Source of the DNA: a virus
Length of the DNA stretch: 33,725 nucleotides
IMG/VR virus record: IMGVR_UViG_3300030430_001288
Coordinates: 1 to 33,725 of that record
Strand: one strand, 5' to 3'
Part shown: one piece after another, positions 17,027-23,375 of the stretch
Layout of the letters: each line of letters begins with the position of its first letter
Numbering within the stretch: position 1 is the stretch's first letter
Notes under the pieces: model-generated
Seen by the model: the letters and a program-made list of their open reading frames with translations, nothing else
The model's database searches: none
What the model was told of the DNA's origin: nothing
Translations under genes and position numbers: made by a program

Positions 17027-18600
17027 TATTGTCCTCGTTGTTGTTGCATTAACTGTAATGCCATGTCAATGTTCCCTTGTACTTCATCTCTACTAGCCAA
17101 TAATTCTTCTTTAACACCAAACTTAGATGCAAGATATCTTATAACCTGTTCCTGATTATATAATGCTGGTGTTATATCAGGCCCAAATGTTCCTGATACT
17201 GTTTGCTGAAATCTTACAAAATCAGCAACATCTTGTTGATCTTGAGCCCTAAGCAATGGAGATACTGGTACTATTCGTATTTCTCTGCCATCAACTTTCG
17301 GTATATCCAAGATACCTTGTTCCGAATATATATGAACGATTCTTTCAACTAATGGGTGAAGAAATTCTTTCTGCATTCTTCCTGCGACTGCTCCCATATC
17401 TCTTGCCACGTCAGCAAGCCTTTCTGAAACTTCAGTTGCTGACAATGGTGTCTTTGCATTTGCTCTTGAATCGAGTTCATCAATATACATAGCCTTCCTG
17501 ACATTTCTTCGCATATCCTCCAGTATTAGTTGTCCTACATCAAATCGTGCTGGACTTTGTAATGATTCTAATGTTGACCCTGGGCTTCTTGGTATAAATG
17601 TCCCAGGTTGTATAGTTATGTTATCAGGATTAAAAACTCCATCATCATCATACACATATGCACCACCTATAGCCATCTCAGCATTTTCAAGTATAAGTTG
17701 TACTGTAAGATTCAATGTCTTTATTGCTGGCATAGCTTGTAATACTGGGCCTCTACCCCATACTTCCATTCCAGATTTTGACCATCTAGTTGTAAGCCAA
17801 GGTAATGATCCCTTACCTTTTAGCTTTTGTTGTTGCAGTATATGATTATCTGTTTCAGATATAAGATAATAAGTATATTCATCTTTGAACTTATCATCAC
17901 TATCAAACATAGTTGCTTCAATAATTCTAGTTTTTCTATGTGGATCTCTTTTCTGTATAAGCTCCATATCCTTACTGTACTTGGCATCAGGATATCTATG
18001 CTTAATATCTGTTATCTCACAATCATAGTTCCATCTAAACCAATCAGTAACTTGATCCATAGCCCCTGATAACAATGCTACATTATTAGGTGGTACAGCA
18101 GTAAAATGGAGATCACCAACAAAACGACCTGATTCAACAAGCATATTCATTGTGCCGATACCAAGATCTTGTAATCCCTCATGAAACTCAGAATTGAAGT
18201 TACTGTTACGTAAACCCTCATGTAATAACTCTGTAATTTCATCAAGCTCTTTTAGTAACTGTGAATTAATCTGCTCTGATGGATATTCAGGCCCAGGGGC
18301 AAGTTTAAATGCTCGACCATTAGGAGGAAAAAAGCCAAGCTGAAGTCTTGAGGCAAATCTAGGGAGTCCAGTTACTGCTGTTTCGTCATATATGTTTTCA
18401 GTTCGTCTTTGACCAGCATATTCGCCAAAGAAACTTTCTCTATGGGGCAAAACATAATCATATATTTCTTCCCAAATGTCAGACCAATTTTGCCATCTAC
18501 CTTTGGCTTTCTTGTATCTGTTCATAACCTTTTGATATTCAGAACGACTCTTTGTGCCACCTGAAGGTGTTGGATCGGAATCACCACCATAGCCACGCAT
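17026..18600 (-). CDS. Head-tail connector (portal) protein (524 aa)
   Basis: The length is close to T7 gp8 (about 536 aa), and the family's signature regions are visible: KKAKGRWQNWSDIWEEIYDY, then VLPHRESFFGEYAGQRRTEN, and DETAVTGLPRFASRLQLGFF. Further on come LGIGTMNMLVESG and PLSATEVSERLADVARDMGA. The C-terminal end is Gln-rich (MALQLMQQQRGQ). This fits the podovirus head-to-tail connector family. It should form the dodecameric ring at the packaging vertex, docking the large terminase during packaging and the tail afterwards. The start and stop both overlap neighbours as TAATG (18600 and 17026). Confidence 0.92.
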   Translation of the reverse strand: MRGYGGDSDPTPSGGTKSRSEYQKVMNRYKKAKGRWQNWSDIWEEIYDYVLPHRESFFGEYAGQRRTENIYDETAVTGLPRFASRLQLGFFPPNGRAFKLAPGPEYPSEQINSQLLKELDEITELLHEGLRNSNFNSEFHEGLQDLGIGTMNMLVESGRFVGDLHFTAVPPNNVALLSGAMDQVTDWFRWNYDCEITDIKHRYPDAKYSKDMELIQKRDPHRKTRIIEATMFDSDDKFKDEYTYYLISETDNHILQQQKLKGKGSLPWLTTRWSKSGMEVWGRGPVLQAMPAIKTLNLTVQLILENAEMAIGGAYVYDDDGVFNPDNITIQPGTFIPRSPGSTLESLQSPARFDVGQLILEDMRRNVRKAMYIDELDSRANAKTPLSATEVSERLADVARDMGAVAGRMQKEFLHPLVERIVHIYSEQGILDIPKVDGREIRIVPVSPLLRAQDQQDVADFVRFQQTVSGTFGPDITPALYNQEQVIRYLASKFGVKEELLASRDEVQGNIDMALQLMQQQRGQ

Positions 18601-18839
18601 TAGTAGCCTCCTCCCATAGTTTTATTCTTTTTTAAACGTCTAAAACCAGTAAAATCTTCTAATTCACTACTTTGTAATGATCTTTGACCTATTTTATTTG
18701 TTGCTATTTTTCTATTACGTTCTTTTTTCTGAAATTCTTGTCTTGCAGCTTCTTCTCTATTAATTCTCTCTTGTTCTGCTTTACGTTTCTGTAATTCAGG
18801 ATCAGGTGCTGGTTTAGATGGACTTAAAATACTACCCAT
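18600..18839 (-). CDS. Small MGSILSPSKP-type virion-unit protein (79 aa)
   Basis: I choose the ATG at 18839 (MGSILSPSKPAPDPELQKRK) rather than an in-frame ATG ten codons upstream. A GGAG ribosome site lies seven bases before it, and this start overlaps the previous gene by only eight bases. The protein has a Pro-rich head, a long charged helix (EQERINREEAARQEFQKKER) and a tail RLKKNKTMGGGY. I recall short proteins that begin MGSIL-P and end in a Gly-rich tail just before the connector gene in many podoviruses. Function is unknown, perhaps a connector-assembly aid. Its stop overlaps the connector start (TAATG). Confidence 0.75.
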   Translation of the reverse strand: MGSILSPSKPAPDPELQKRKAEQERINREEAARQEFQKKERNRKIATNKIGQRSLQSSELEDFTGFRRLKKNKTMGGGY

Positions 18840-19245
18840 TTGATTGCTCCAATAAATCTTTTGCATCAAAGATGACTTTTCCTTTCAATCTACGCAATTC
18901 ACAATACAATTGATATGGAGTTAGAATCCAAAATTTTCTTATATTGCATAGATGTTTGATAAAACTGACACAATAAAATAGCCTTGGCATATAAATAGGC
19001 TTATCTTTAACGTCAATTTCCAAACATTCGCCACCTAAATGCATATTTAGGACTAATTCTGTGGCTTTTTCCCCTTGTAATGTATGAAATTGGAAACCAT
19101 TTGTTGTTAATTCTAATTTTTTCCAAATATCTAACTCAGTATCATAATTTACTGCATAAACATGAGAAAAGCCAAAGCGATGTTTAGTAAAAAATTTCCA
19201 AATTCCTATGTTTTTGCTTTCACAAAAGCATATAATCCATCTCAT
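18832..19245 (-). CDS. Conserved hypothetical with His...Cys pattern after the large terminase (137 aa)
   Basis: The protein begins MRWIICFCESKNIGIWKFFT. It contains FGFSHVYAVNYDTELDIWKK in the first third and RLFYCVSFIKHLCNIRKFWI near residues 88-108, then LTPYQLYCELRRLKGK. I recall similar proteins beside the large terminase in other marine podoviruses. An invariant-looking His in FSHVY followed by a Cys in YCVSFIKHL is the order seen in circularly permuted papain-like (LRAT/YiiX-type) enzymes, so such a fold is conceivable but unproven. There is no signal peptide. The start overlaps the large terminase stop by four bases (ATGA). Confidence 0.7.
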   Translation of the reverse strand: MRWIICFCESKNIGIWKFFTKHRFGFSHVYAVNYDTELDIWKKLELTTNGFQFHTLQGEKATELVLNMHLGGECLEIDVKDKPIYMPRLFYCVSFIKHLCNIRKFWILTPYQLYCELRRLKGKVIFDAKDLLEQSNG

Positions 19246-20783
19246 ATTGCTCTTTTCCTACTAAAACGACTATTTCTACGTTTCATACGATCAAATGGAT
19301 TGCTTACCCTCTCCACAATAGTGGGGGTGGTTGCTCTTTGTCCACCCAGCATGACTTTTCGACCCTCTCCACCACCTAGAAAAGCATATTGCAATGCATC
19401 ATGACAATGTGAGAATCTATTTTTATCAGGCTTTTCTTCGTATCTTTCATTACCCATGTAATACATTCTTTTATATTGATAGCCACCTTCAAATCCTGAT
19501 ATCAGATTTGTACAAGTAGGACTAATACTTAATGATGGCAAACCATCTGTCATACGATTTATTACAGATTCAACTGCTTCTACTCTTACGGATATATCAT
19601 TTGATGGTGCTGGGTAAGCATTAATACCAGCTGCTCTTAACATCATAAATGGTGTATGCTCAGATACTTGTGCCATTTGATTACCAGCTGGATCTCCAAT
19701 AAATTTATATGTCAATTTATCCCATTGATTCCTTGATATTTCTTTTTTTAGTATATCTGCAAACCTAATAGCTCCCATGTCTTTACCAATGATTTCATGG
19801 AATATAATCCATCTTCCAGAATGCAACTGTTGGCAAAAGACAGCTGAAGGGGATCTACCGAAGTCTATGCCAACAATTACATCACTCTGATCTGTAGGCA
19901 CTAATGGCTCACTAGATACATGAGTATCTCTTCTGAATGTAGGATAAACTGGTTTTCCGTCCATTAAAGATTGATATTCATTTAAAACATATACTTTTAT
20001 CCATGATGGTGCTTTACCTAATATTATTTTATCATAATACTCTACTTGTAGATTATCTCTGTTTTCTGATTTAAGATTTGGTTCATATCCTGATAAATTA
20101 CCATGAACATCTTTTTTCTCATACATAGCAGATGGTTGTGAGAAAAAATTCCAATCATCAGGCTTTACCATCAATAATCTTTCTTCACTCGTTAGATACT
20201 CAGGAACTGGAACTTCACCAGCTACTATACCCCACCAATGATCTTCACTAGGAGCATTTGTGTCCATAATTACACCATACCAACTTGGGCCACCCTCTCT
20301 CATTGCTGGGTATCTACCAACACGCATAGTACAAGCATCAACTATATTTTTATTAATTTCTCTAGCTTCATTTATCCAAACACCACTTAGCTCTAATGAA
20401 AGCAGCTTCTTTACATCTTCGGTTTTATCCAAAGCTAAAAATATTACTTCAAGCTCAACTGTTGTTTTATCACCCAAAGCAAAACAGACATTATGTGTAT
20501 ATGGTGGTGACCAGACAAAACGTCCTAGATCATCACCAAACCAATCTCTCCATGTTTTTATTGTTGTAGTTTTCAATTGTGGATTTGTATTACGAATAAC
20601 TGCCCATCTACTTTTTCTTACACCTTGCTCATTAGGTTGTTGATTGATAGATCTACGCATGATCTCCATACAACAAGCTACAGATTTACCACTACCAACT
20701 GGGCCTCTGATACCACGGACAAAAGACCCATCTTTCATAAAAGACTTAGCTACTTGCCCTGGGGGTTTGTAGTCTAACTTCAT
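19242..20783 (-). CDS. terL: Terminase large subunit (513 aa)
   Basis: This is the DNA packaging motor and nuclease. The Walker A loop GPVGSGKS is at residues 27-34. The Walker B-like strand SGVWINEARE is at about 133-142 and has Asn-Glu where many ATPases have Asp-Glu, a form common in T7-like terminases. The C-terminal RNase H-like nuclease shows Asp307 in VIVGIDFGRS, Glu330, Asp364 in FIGDPAGNQM, and Asp462 in SHCHDALQYAF. The length is a little below T7 gp19 (about 586). The first start codon overlaps the upstream stop by four bases (ATGA at 20780). It should dock on the connector ring and cut concatemers. Confidence 0.95.
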   Translation of the reverse strand: MKLDYKPPGQVAKSFMKDGSFVRGIRGPVGSGKSVACCMEIMRRSINQQPNEQGVRKSRWAVIRNTNPQLKTTTIKTWRDWFGDDLGRFVWSPPYTHNVCFALGDKTTVELEVIFLALDKTEDVKKLLSLELSGVWINEAREINKNIVDACTMRVGRYPAMREGGPSWYGVIMDTNAPSEDHWWGIVAGEVPVPEYLTSEERLLMVKPDDWNFFSQPSAMYEKKDVHGNLSGYEPNLKSENRDNLQVEYYDKIILGKAPSWIKVYVLNEYQSLMDGKPVYPTFRRDTHVSSEPLVPTDQSDVIVGIDFGRSPSAVFCQQLHSGRWIIFHEIIGKDMGAIRFADILKKEISRNQWDKLTYKFIGDPAGNQMAQVSEHTPFMMLRAAGINAYPAPSNDISVRVEAVESVINRMTDGLPSLSISPTCTNLISGFEGGYQYKRMYYMGNERYEEKPDKNRFSHCHDALQYAFLGGGEGRKVMLGGQRATTPTIVERVSNPFDRMKRRNSRFSRKRAI

Positions 20784-21505
20784 AAAAGATTTCTTCTAGT
20801 AGCACCACCACCAGCACCAGATATTAATGCTCTTCTAGATGCAGTAGATATTGATGGAGTACTTGGTTTTTTCACTGGCTCAGTTTCATCTTTAGGTGGT
20901 GGACTTACAACCATTTCAGCTGGTGGGTCATTATCACCACTACCTTGTGTTGCATCTTTTTTTGAAACTGAATAAGAACCCATATCAGTTCTTGTTACAC
21001 CATCTTGTCTACCAATAGGACTAAAATCAGGATCACCTGAATATGTAGATATACCCAAACTATTTGTACTTACAACACCCCTATAATCTTTTACAGGATC
21101 AAACATTGGGCTGCTTGGATCAACTGAAGAATCAAATACAGCCCTTCCACCACTTCTTAGTGCCTTTGCTTGCATATTTCTGCTTACAGAACTTATAGTA
21201 CCCATAGTAACTGTTCCTAGTGTTGGAATAGGAACTTTTATTTCAGAAGTCTTAGCTTTTTGTTCTAGATCTCTAGCAATTCTTACGTTTTGATCTACTT
21301 CTTTAAAAACACCTGATCCTGATCTCATTTTATATTCAGGGTGTTCTCTGCCTCTTCTACCACCTTGGTCAAAAGCAATCTGTCTTGATTTACGTTCTTG
21401 TTCTTCTTTTGCACGATTTGTGGCTTCTGCCATTTCTCTAGCCCTCATTTCATTAGGATTAGATCTATCGACTGAACCACCACTATCACTTGAACTACCA
21501 CCCAT
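20780..21505 (-). CDS. Low-complexity Ser/Gly/Pro-rich hypothetical between terminase genes (241 aa)
   Basis: The N-terminus (MGGSSSDSGGSVDRSNPNEM) is Ser/Gly-rich. A charged helical stretch follows (EMAEATNRAKEEQERKSRQI), then a moderately hydrophobic part (IKVPIPTLGTVTMGTISSV), a Pro/Asp/Ser-rich linker (PPAEMVVSPPPKDETEPVKK) and a distinctive tail SGAGGGATRRNLL. Much of it is likely disordered. I do not recognise a named family, although Gly-rich tails of this kind occur in other small podovirus proteins. It lies between the small and large terminase genes with an AAGGAG ribosome site, and overlaps the large terminase start (ATGA). A packaging or virion role is possible. Confidence 0.7.
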   Translation of the reverse strand: MGGSSSDSGGSVDRSNPNEMRAREMAEATNRAKEEQERKSRQIAFDQGGRRGREHPEYKMRSGSGVFKEVDQNVRIARDLEQKAKTSEIKVPIPTLGTVTMGTISSVSRNMQAKALRSGGRAVFDSSVDPSSPMFDPVKDYRGVVSTNSLGISTYSGDPDFSPIGRQDGVTRTDMGSYSVSKKDATQGSGDNDPPAEMVVSPPPKDETEPVKKPSTPSISTASRRALISGAGGGATRRNLL

Positions 21506-21661
21506 ATCAATCTCCTTTGTTTTTGTCTTTATTTAAAGTAAAATATTTTTTAGTGTCTTGTCTTTTCACATATATCATGAGTGTGATTCACCTGTTATAG
21601 TACACACGTCTGTTTTTTTAGGACGTATATCTATAACTACTACTCTGTCTGTGGGGCCCCC
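21506..21661 (-). other. Spacer between small terminase and next gene, with palindromes
   Basis: This 156-base spacer has no credible gene. Reading the minus strand, the small terminase stop is followed at once by the palindrome GGGGCCCC (21653-21660). A short hairpin comes next, with ACGTC and GACGT arms around an A-rich loop (about 21606-21625), then inverted GTGTG/CACAC arms, and near the end an AT-rich near-palindrome around 21533-21550. No run of T follows the GC palindrome, so it is not a standard terminator. I see no convincing -35/-10 pair. Confidence 0.5.
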
Positions 21662-22093
21662 TTAGTCTACGTTAAAGTTTATATTCACGGAAGTATTGCT
21701 AGTCTTAGGCGCATCAACTCTGAGTCCAGCACGATCCATCAGATCTCTACTTGCTTCCAGTCTTACGTGTGCTGACTTTGCATTGAGCAGTTCTCTCATA
21801 GTTGCCAATGCCTGTGTTGCGTCCCAACCCAAGCAGTTCATTGCTATCTGCTGTCTGTACTCCACAACATGAGGCTTTGCAATGGTTTTGTATGCCCATG
21901 CCTTGTTCCTACCTAACCTCTTTGCACCCTCTGTGGGGTTGCAACCATCATGCAACATTGCGTGTACTAACTCAGCCTGTGCTTCTGTTATCTGTTTGTG
22001 ATTGGGTAGTAGCAATTCACTATGCTTTTGTATATCCTCTAACGGAACTATTGACCCTTGGTATCGTTGCTGTTGATCGTTACTTGCTTTCAT
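21662..22093 (-). CDS. Terminase small subunit (143 aa)
   Basis: The central region looks like a helix-turn-helix DNA-binding unit (CNPTEGAKRLGRNKAWAYKT), followed by the segment LNAKSAHVRLEASRDLMDRA-GL that I associate with phage small terminase proteins, and a Ser/Asn-rich tail. The position at the head of the virion unit, two genes before the large terminase, supports the call. It should recognise the packaging start on viral DNA and load the large subunit. The gene is visibly richer in G+C than its neighbours. The ribosome site is weak (AAGAG about ten bases before the ATG). A promoter candidate lies just upstream. Confidence 0.8.
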   Translation of the reverse strand: MKASNDQQQRYQGSIVPLEDIQKHSELLLPNHKQITEAQAELVHAMLHDGCNPTEGAKRLGRNKAWAYKTIAKPHVVEYRQQIAMNCLGWDATQALATMRELLNAKSAHVRLEASRDLMDRAGLRVDAPKTSNTSVNINFNVD

Positions 22094-22110
22094 GGGGCAG
22101 CTCTTATTAT

Positions 22111-22125
22111 TACTCTACGAGAGTA
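22111..22125. promoter_or_regulatory. Perfect 15-bp palindrome at the predicted late start site
   Basis: The sequence TACTCT-ACG-AGAGTA is a perfect inverted repeat with a three-base centre. It overlaps the edge of the -10 box and the predicted start of the late transcript. That is a typical place for a repressor operator, so it is a candidate binding site for a phage regulator such as the XRE protein at 28891-29127 or the small terminase itself. As RNA it would be a short 5' hairpin. Confidence 0.45.
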
Positions 22126-22152
22126 TAACCATAGGTGCTATATCAATGTCAA
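22122..22152 (-). promoter_or_regulatory. Candidate late promoter before the small terminase
   Basis: On the minus strand, a perfect TTGACA (plus-strand 22147-22152) is followed after 19 bases by TATACT (22122-22127), which matches TATAAT at five of six positions. The spacer is two bases longer than ideal. Transcription would start near 22115, about 20 bases before the small terminase ATG, and could read the whole 22 kb virion unit, since I see no other good promoter for it. A host sigma-70-type polymerase would be used, consistent with the absence of a phage RNA polymerase. Confidence 0.5.
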
Positions 22153-22184
22153 TTCACATTTGTAAGTCCTTGATATTACGAATG

Positions 22185-22290
22185 AATATGAGGTGGCATC
22201 GAGCCACACACATTCATATTGTTCTACAACAATCCCTTTCATCACATTCCCTGACAGGGGTCTAAGAGAAATTTTAGGTCTGGACAGACC
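22185..22290 (+). other. Cluster of three short hairpins at the left of the control region
   Basis: The first has arms AATATGA (22185-22191) and TCATATT (22214-22220) enclosing GTGGC-ATCGA-GCCAC (22193-22207). The second is ATTGTT-CTAC-AACAAT (22218-22233), which competes with the first for three bases. The third is GGTCT-GGAC-AGACC (22277-22290). The ATCGA loop is the same as the loop of the hairpin at 22499-22519. Each alone is modest, but together they continue the dense folding of this region. Confidence 0.4.
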
Positions 22291-22311
22291 CTTTATACCT
22301 TTTGGAGTAGC

Positions 22312-22363
22312 CGTTTCCTTTTGCAAGTCAGACGTGAAGAACGTCTGTTTGGCAAAAGGGACG
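22312..22363 (+). repeat. Repeated hairpin, copy 1
   Basis: The inner stem-loop is CAGACGT-GAAGA-ACGTCTG (22329-22347). It is capped onto a second helix, CCTTTTGC (22317-22324) with GCAAAAGG (22352-22359), across a symmetric internal loop (AAGT and TTTG). The outer helix extends to 22312 and 22363 with one bulge and one G-T wobble. Compared with copies 2 and 3, the second base pair of the inner stem is A-T instead of T-A, a compensated change. Confidence 0.75.
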
Positions 22364-22384
22364 TGATACCCAAAAGCAGATACA

Positions 22385-22418
22385 AGCCCATCTGACGTGA
22401 AGAACGTCAGGTTGGGTT
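22385..22418 (+). repeat. Repeated hairpin, copy 2
   Basis: The inner stem-loop is CTGACGT-GAAGA-ACGTCAG (22392-22410). Below it lies a T-G wobble plus a bulged T, then the helix AGCCCA (22385-22390) with TGGGTT (22413-22418), which contains one further G-T wobble. Copy 3 shares the same 22 bases (22391-22412 equal 22583-22604) but has a completely different outer helix, so the outer pairing rather than its sequence is kept. Confidence 0.75.
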
Positions 22419-22424
22419 CGATGC

Positions 22425-22459
22425 AGAATAATATGTGCTTCATGGCACGATATTATTCT
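22425..22459 (+). other. Long hairpin with 10+4 bp stem
   Basis: The arms AGAATAATAT (22425-22434) and ATATTATTCT (22450-22459) are perfect complements. They continue, across one bulged G, into GTGC (22435-22438) and GCAC (22445-22448) closed by the loop TTCATG. It is the longest perfect stem outside the repeated hairpins and lies directly after copy 2. An ATG in its loop on the minus strand opens a frame that I consider chance. Confidence 0.6.
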
Positions 22460-22490
22460 TTACTCATGGCTACGTACTGTGCTGAATAAC

Positions 22491-22527
22491 ACGATATCAT
22501 CAGGGTATCGAACCCTGATTCAATCGT
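22491..22527 (+). other. Hairpin with ATCGA loop and distal stem
   Basis: The upper stem is ATCAGGGT (22499-22506) and ACCCTGAT (22512-22519) around the loop ATCGA. The lower stem is ACGAT (22491-22495) and ATCGT (22523-22527), separated by a symmetric 3x3 internal loop. The segment 22507-22515 is also a perfect nine-base complement of 22414-22422, so a pseudoknot or an alternative fold is possible. On the minus strand it resembles a tRNA T-arm (CAGGG-TTCGATA-CCCTG), but the rest of a tRNA is absent. Confidence 0.55.
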
Positions 22528-22564
22528 AAAACTTTGTTGTATGCCTTTGGCAGTACAAAGTTTT
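22528..22564 (+). other. Hairpin with perfect 10-bp stem
   Basis: The arms AAAACTTTGT (22528-22537) and ACAAAGTTTT (22555-22564) are perfect complements. Inside is a smaller stem TGCC-TTT-GGCA (22542-22552). It abuts the previous hairpin without a gap, so the two could stack end to end. The 3' arm ends in TTTT, but the stem is AT-rich and a terminator role is doubtful. Confidence 0.5.
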
Positions 22565-22577
22565 CTGTTCGTAAGAA

Positions 22578-22609
22578 TTTTGTCTGACGTGAAGAACGTC
22601 AGGTCAAAA
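22578..22609 (+). repeat. Repeated hairpin, copy 3
   Basis: The inner stem-loop CTGACGT-GAAGA-ACGTCAG (22584-22602) is identical to copy 2, including the flanking T on the left and GT on the right. The outer helix is TTTTG (22578-22582) with CAAAA (22605-22609), different in sequence from copy 2 but equally paired, with the same wobble and bulge between the helices. Confidence 0.75.
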
Positions 22610-22755
22610 CCGTGTCCCACTTTCTAAGAACAGGCTTACTACTACTACTACGTTCTGCACTGCTCACGTACCGAGGAGCTATACCACACCATACAACCCC
22701 TACAGAAATGGTCTTACATTGTTGTCCTCACTATTACCCTCCCCATTTCTTAATC

Positions 22756-22819
22756 CTTTCTAAGTACGTCAAGATAAACTTTTTCGTGAAGTACGAAAAA
22801 CTGGACGTACTACAGAAAG
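22756..22819 (+). repeat. Repeated hairpin, diverged copy 4 with three stacked stems
   Basis: The core is TTTTTCGT-GAAGT-ACGAAAAA (22780-22800), which keeps the CGT-GAAG-x-ACG centre of copies 1-3. Around it lie AGTACGTC (22763-22770) with GACGTACT (22804-22811), and outermost CTTTCT (22756-22761) with AGAAAG (22814-22819). Three nested perfect stems in 64 bases cannot plausibly be chance. It lies 107 bases upstream of the first early gene and could belong to its leader. Confidence 0.75.
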
Positions 22820-22925
22820 TATCTCTGGGGGTTTCCTCGGTGTGAATCGGTTGCCGTAAGTGAGCAGTACATAACGCAGTAGGTAGTGCTTTAATATCAA
22901 TAACTGTACAAAAGGAGATACTACG

Positions 22926-23165
22926 ATGAAACAGTTAGATTTATTTATCAAAAGCCAAGCAAGTGATCTAGAGGTTCTAGAGGATATGGTAACATATCAA
23001 GATACTTCTACAGTTGATCTACTTGATACAGAAGAACGTATGCCATTCAGGGAGCAGAAGCTACCATCTAGTCAGCTAGACTGGGATATACAGGTTGCAA
23101 TTGAGGCTGGTGATTGGGATCGTGTACATGAACTCAACACCATCAAACATGACATGAACAACTAA
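22926..23165 (+). CDS. First early gene, acidic hypothetical protein (79 aa)
   Basis: This 79-residue acidic protein (MKQLDLFIKSQASDLEVLED) is rich in Asp, Glu and Leu, with a Trp pair near the end (LDWDIQVAIEAGDWDRVHEL). It has no Cys motif or membrane segment. An AAGGAG ribosome site lies eight bases before the ATG. It is the first gene after the control region on the plus strand. Small acidic first genes of phages sometimes inhibit host proteins or mimic DNA, but nothing here proves that. Confidence 0.75.
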   Translation: MKQLDLFIKSQASDLEVLEDMVTYQDTSTVDLLDTEERMPFREQKLPSSQLDWDIQVAIEAGDWDRVHELNTIKHDMNN

Positions 23166-23176
23166 CGGAGGCTAAC

Positions 23177-23362
23177 ATGAATATCAAACAAACTTCTGAG
23201 ATCAAAGAAGATAAAGACTTCATCAGGTTATTTTGGCACGCAAGTAGGGCTTCAGCCTTTTGCCCAAGATACTGGCTTGAAGACTACAGGCAAGGTCGGA
23301 AGCATGGTAACAACATCATTCGACAAACTTATTATACTGATGCTGACGTATCAGGTAAATAA
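23177..23362 (+). CDS. Early hypothetical protein (61 aa)
   Basis: The 61-residue protein reads MNIKQTSEIKEDKDFIRLFW and continues with ASRASAFCPRYWLEDYRQGR. It has one Cys and several aromatic residues in the middle and a polar end. A GGAGG ribosome site precedes the ATG by six bases, and the gene follows the previous one after 11 bases. I see no known family. Immediately after its stop comes a copy of the AAAAGCCAA motif and then a hairpin. Confidence 0.7.
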   Translation: MNIKQTSEIKEDKDFIRLFWHASRASAFCPRYWLEDYRQGRKHGNNIIRQTYYTDADVSGK

Positions 23363-23375
23363 AAGCCAAATCATA

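Larger units (their letters stand above)
22153..22925 (+). other. Gene-free divergent control region dense in stem-loops
   Basis: The region between the late promoter and the first early gene has no credible coding sequence: the frames that are open lack ribosome sites and run across the hairpins. It is visibly more GC-rich than the rest. At least nine stem-loops are packed between 22185 and 22819, several with nested helices. The G-T wobbles I found in the helices at 22312-22363 and 22385-22418 pair on the plus strand but would be A-C mismatches on the minus strand, which favours a plus-strand RNA. Only 22610-22755 looks poorly structured; it contains a short run of CTA triplets near 22638-22652. 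No clear early promoter was found. Likely roles are a large structured RNA, an origin, a packaging site, or a combination. Confidence 0.6.

Noticed and set aside
22138-22443. Open frame of 101 codons on the minus strand in the control region
   Set aside because: It has no ribosome site, its start lies in a hairpin loop, and its repeated FFTSD peptides are just translations of the repeated hairpins.
22491-22580. tRNA gene or tRNA-derived attachment site on the minus strand
   Set aside because: CAGGG-TTCGATA-CCCTG looks like a T-arm, but no matching acceptor, D-arm or anticodon arm is found at the right distance and no integrase is present.
22312-22609. CRISPR array
   Set aside because: Only three near-identical short palindromes occur, with unequal spacing and no cas genes. 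The flanks pair with one another, which spacers would not do.
22612-22845. Open frame of 77 codons on the plus strand in the control region
   Set aside because: It starts at a GTG without ribosome site, runs through the three-stem hairpin at 22756-22819 and has an odd composition (poly-Leu, His, Pro).
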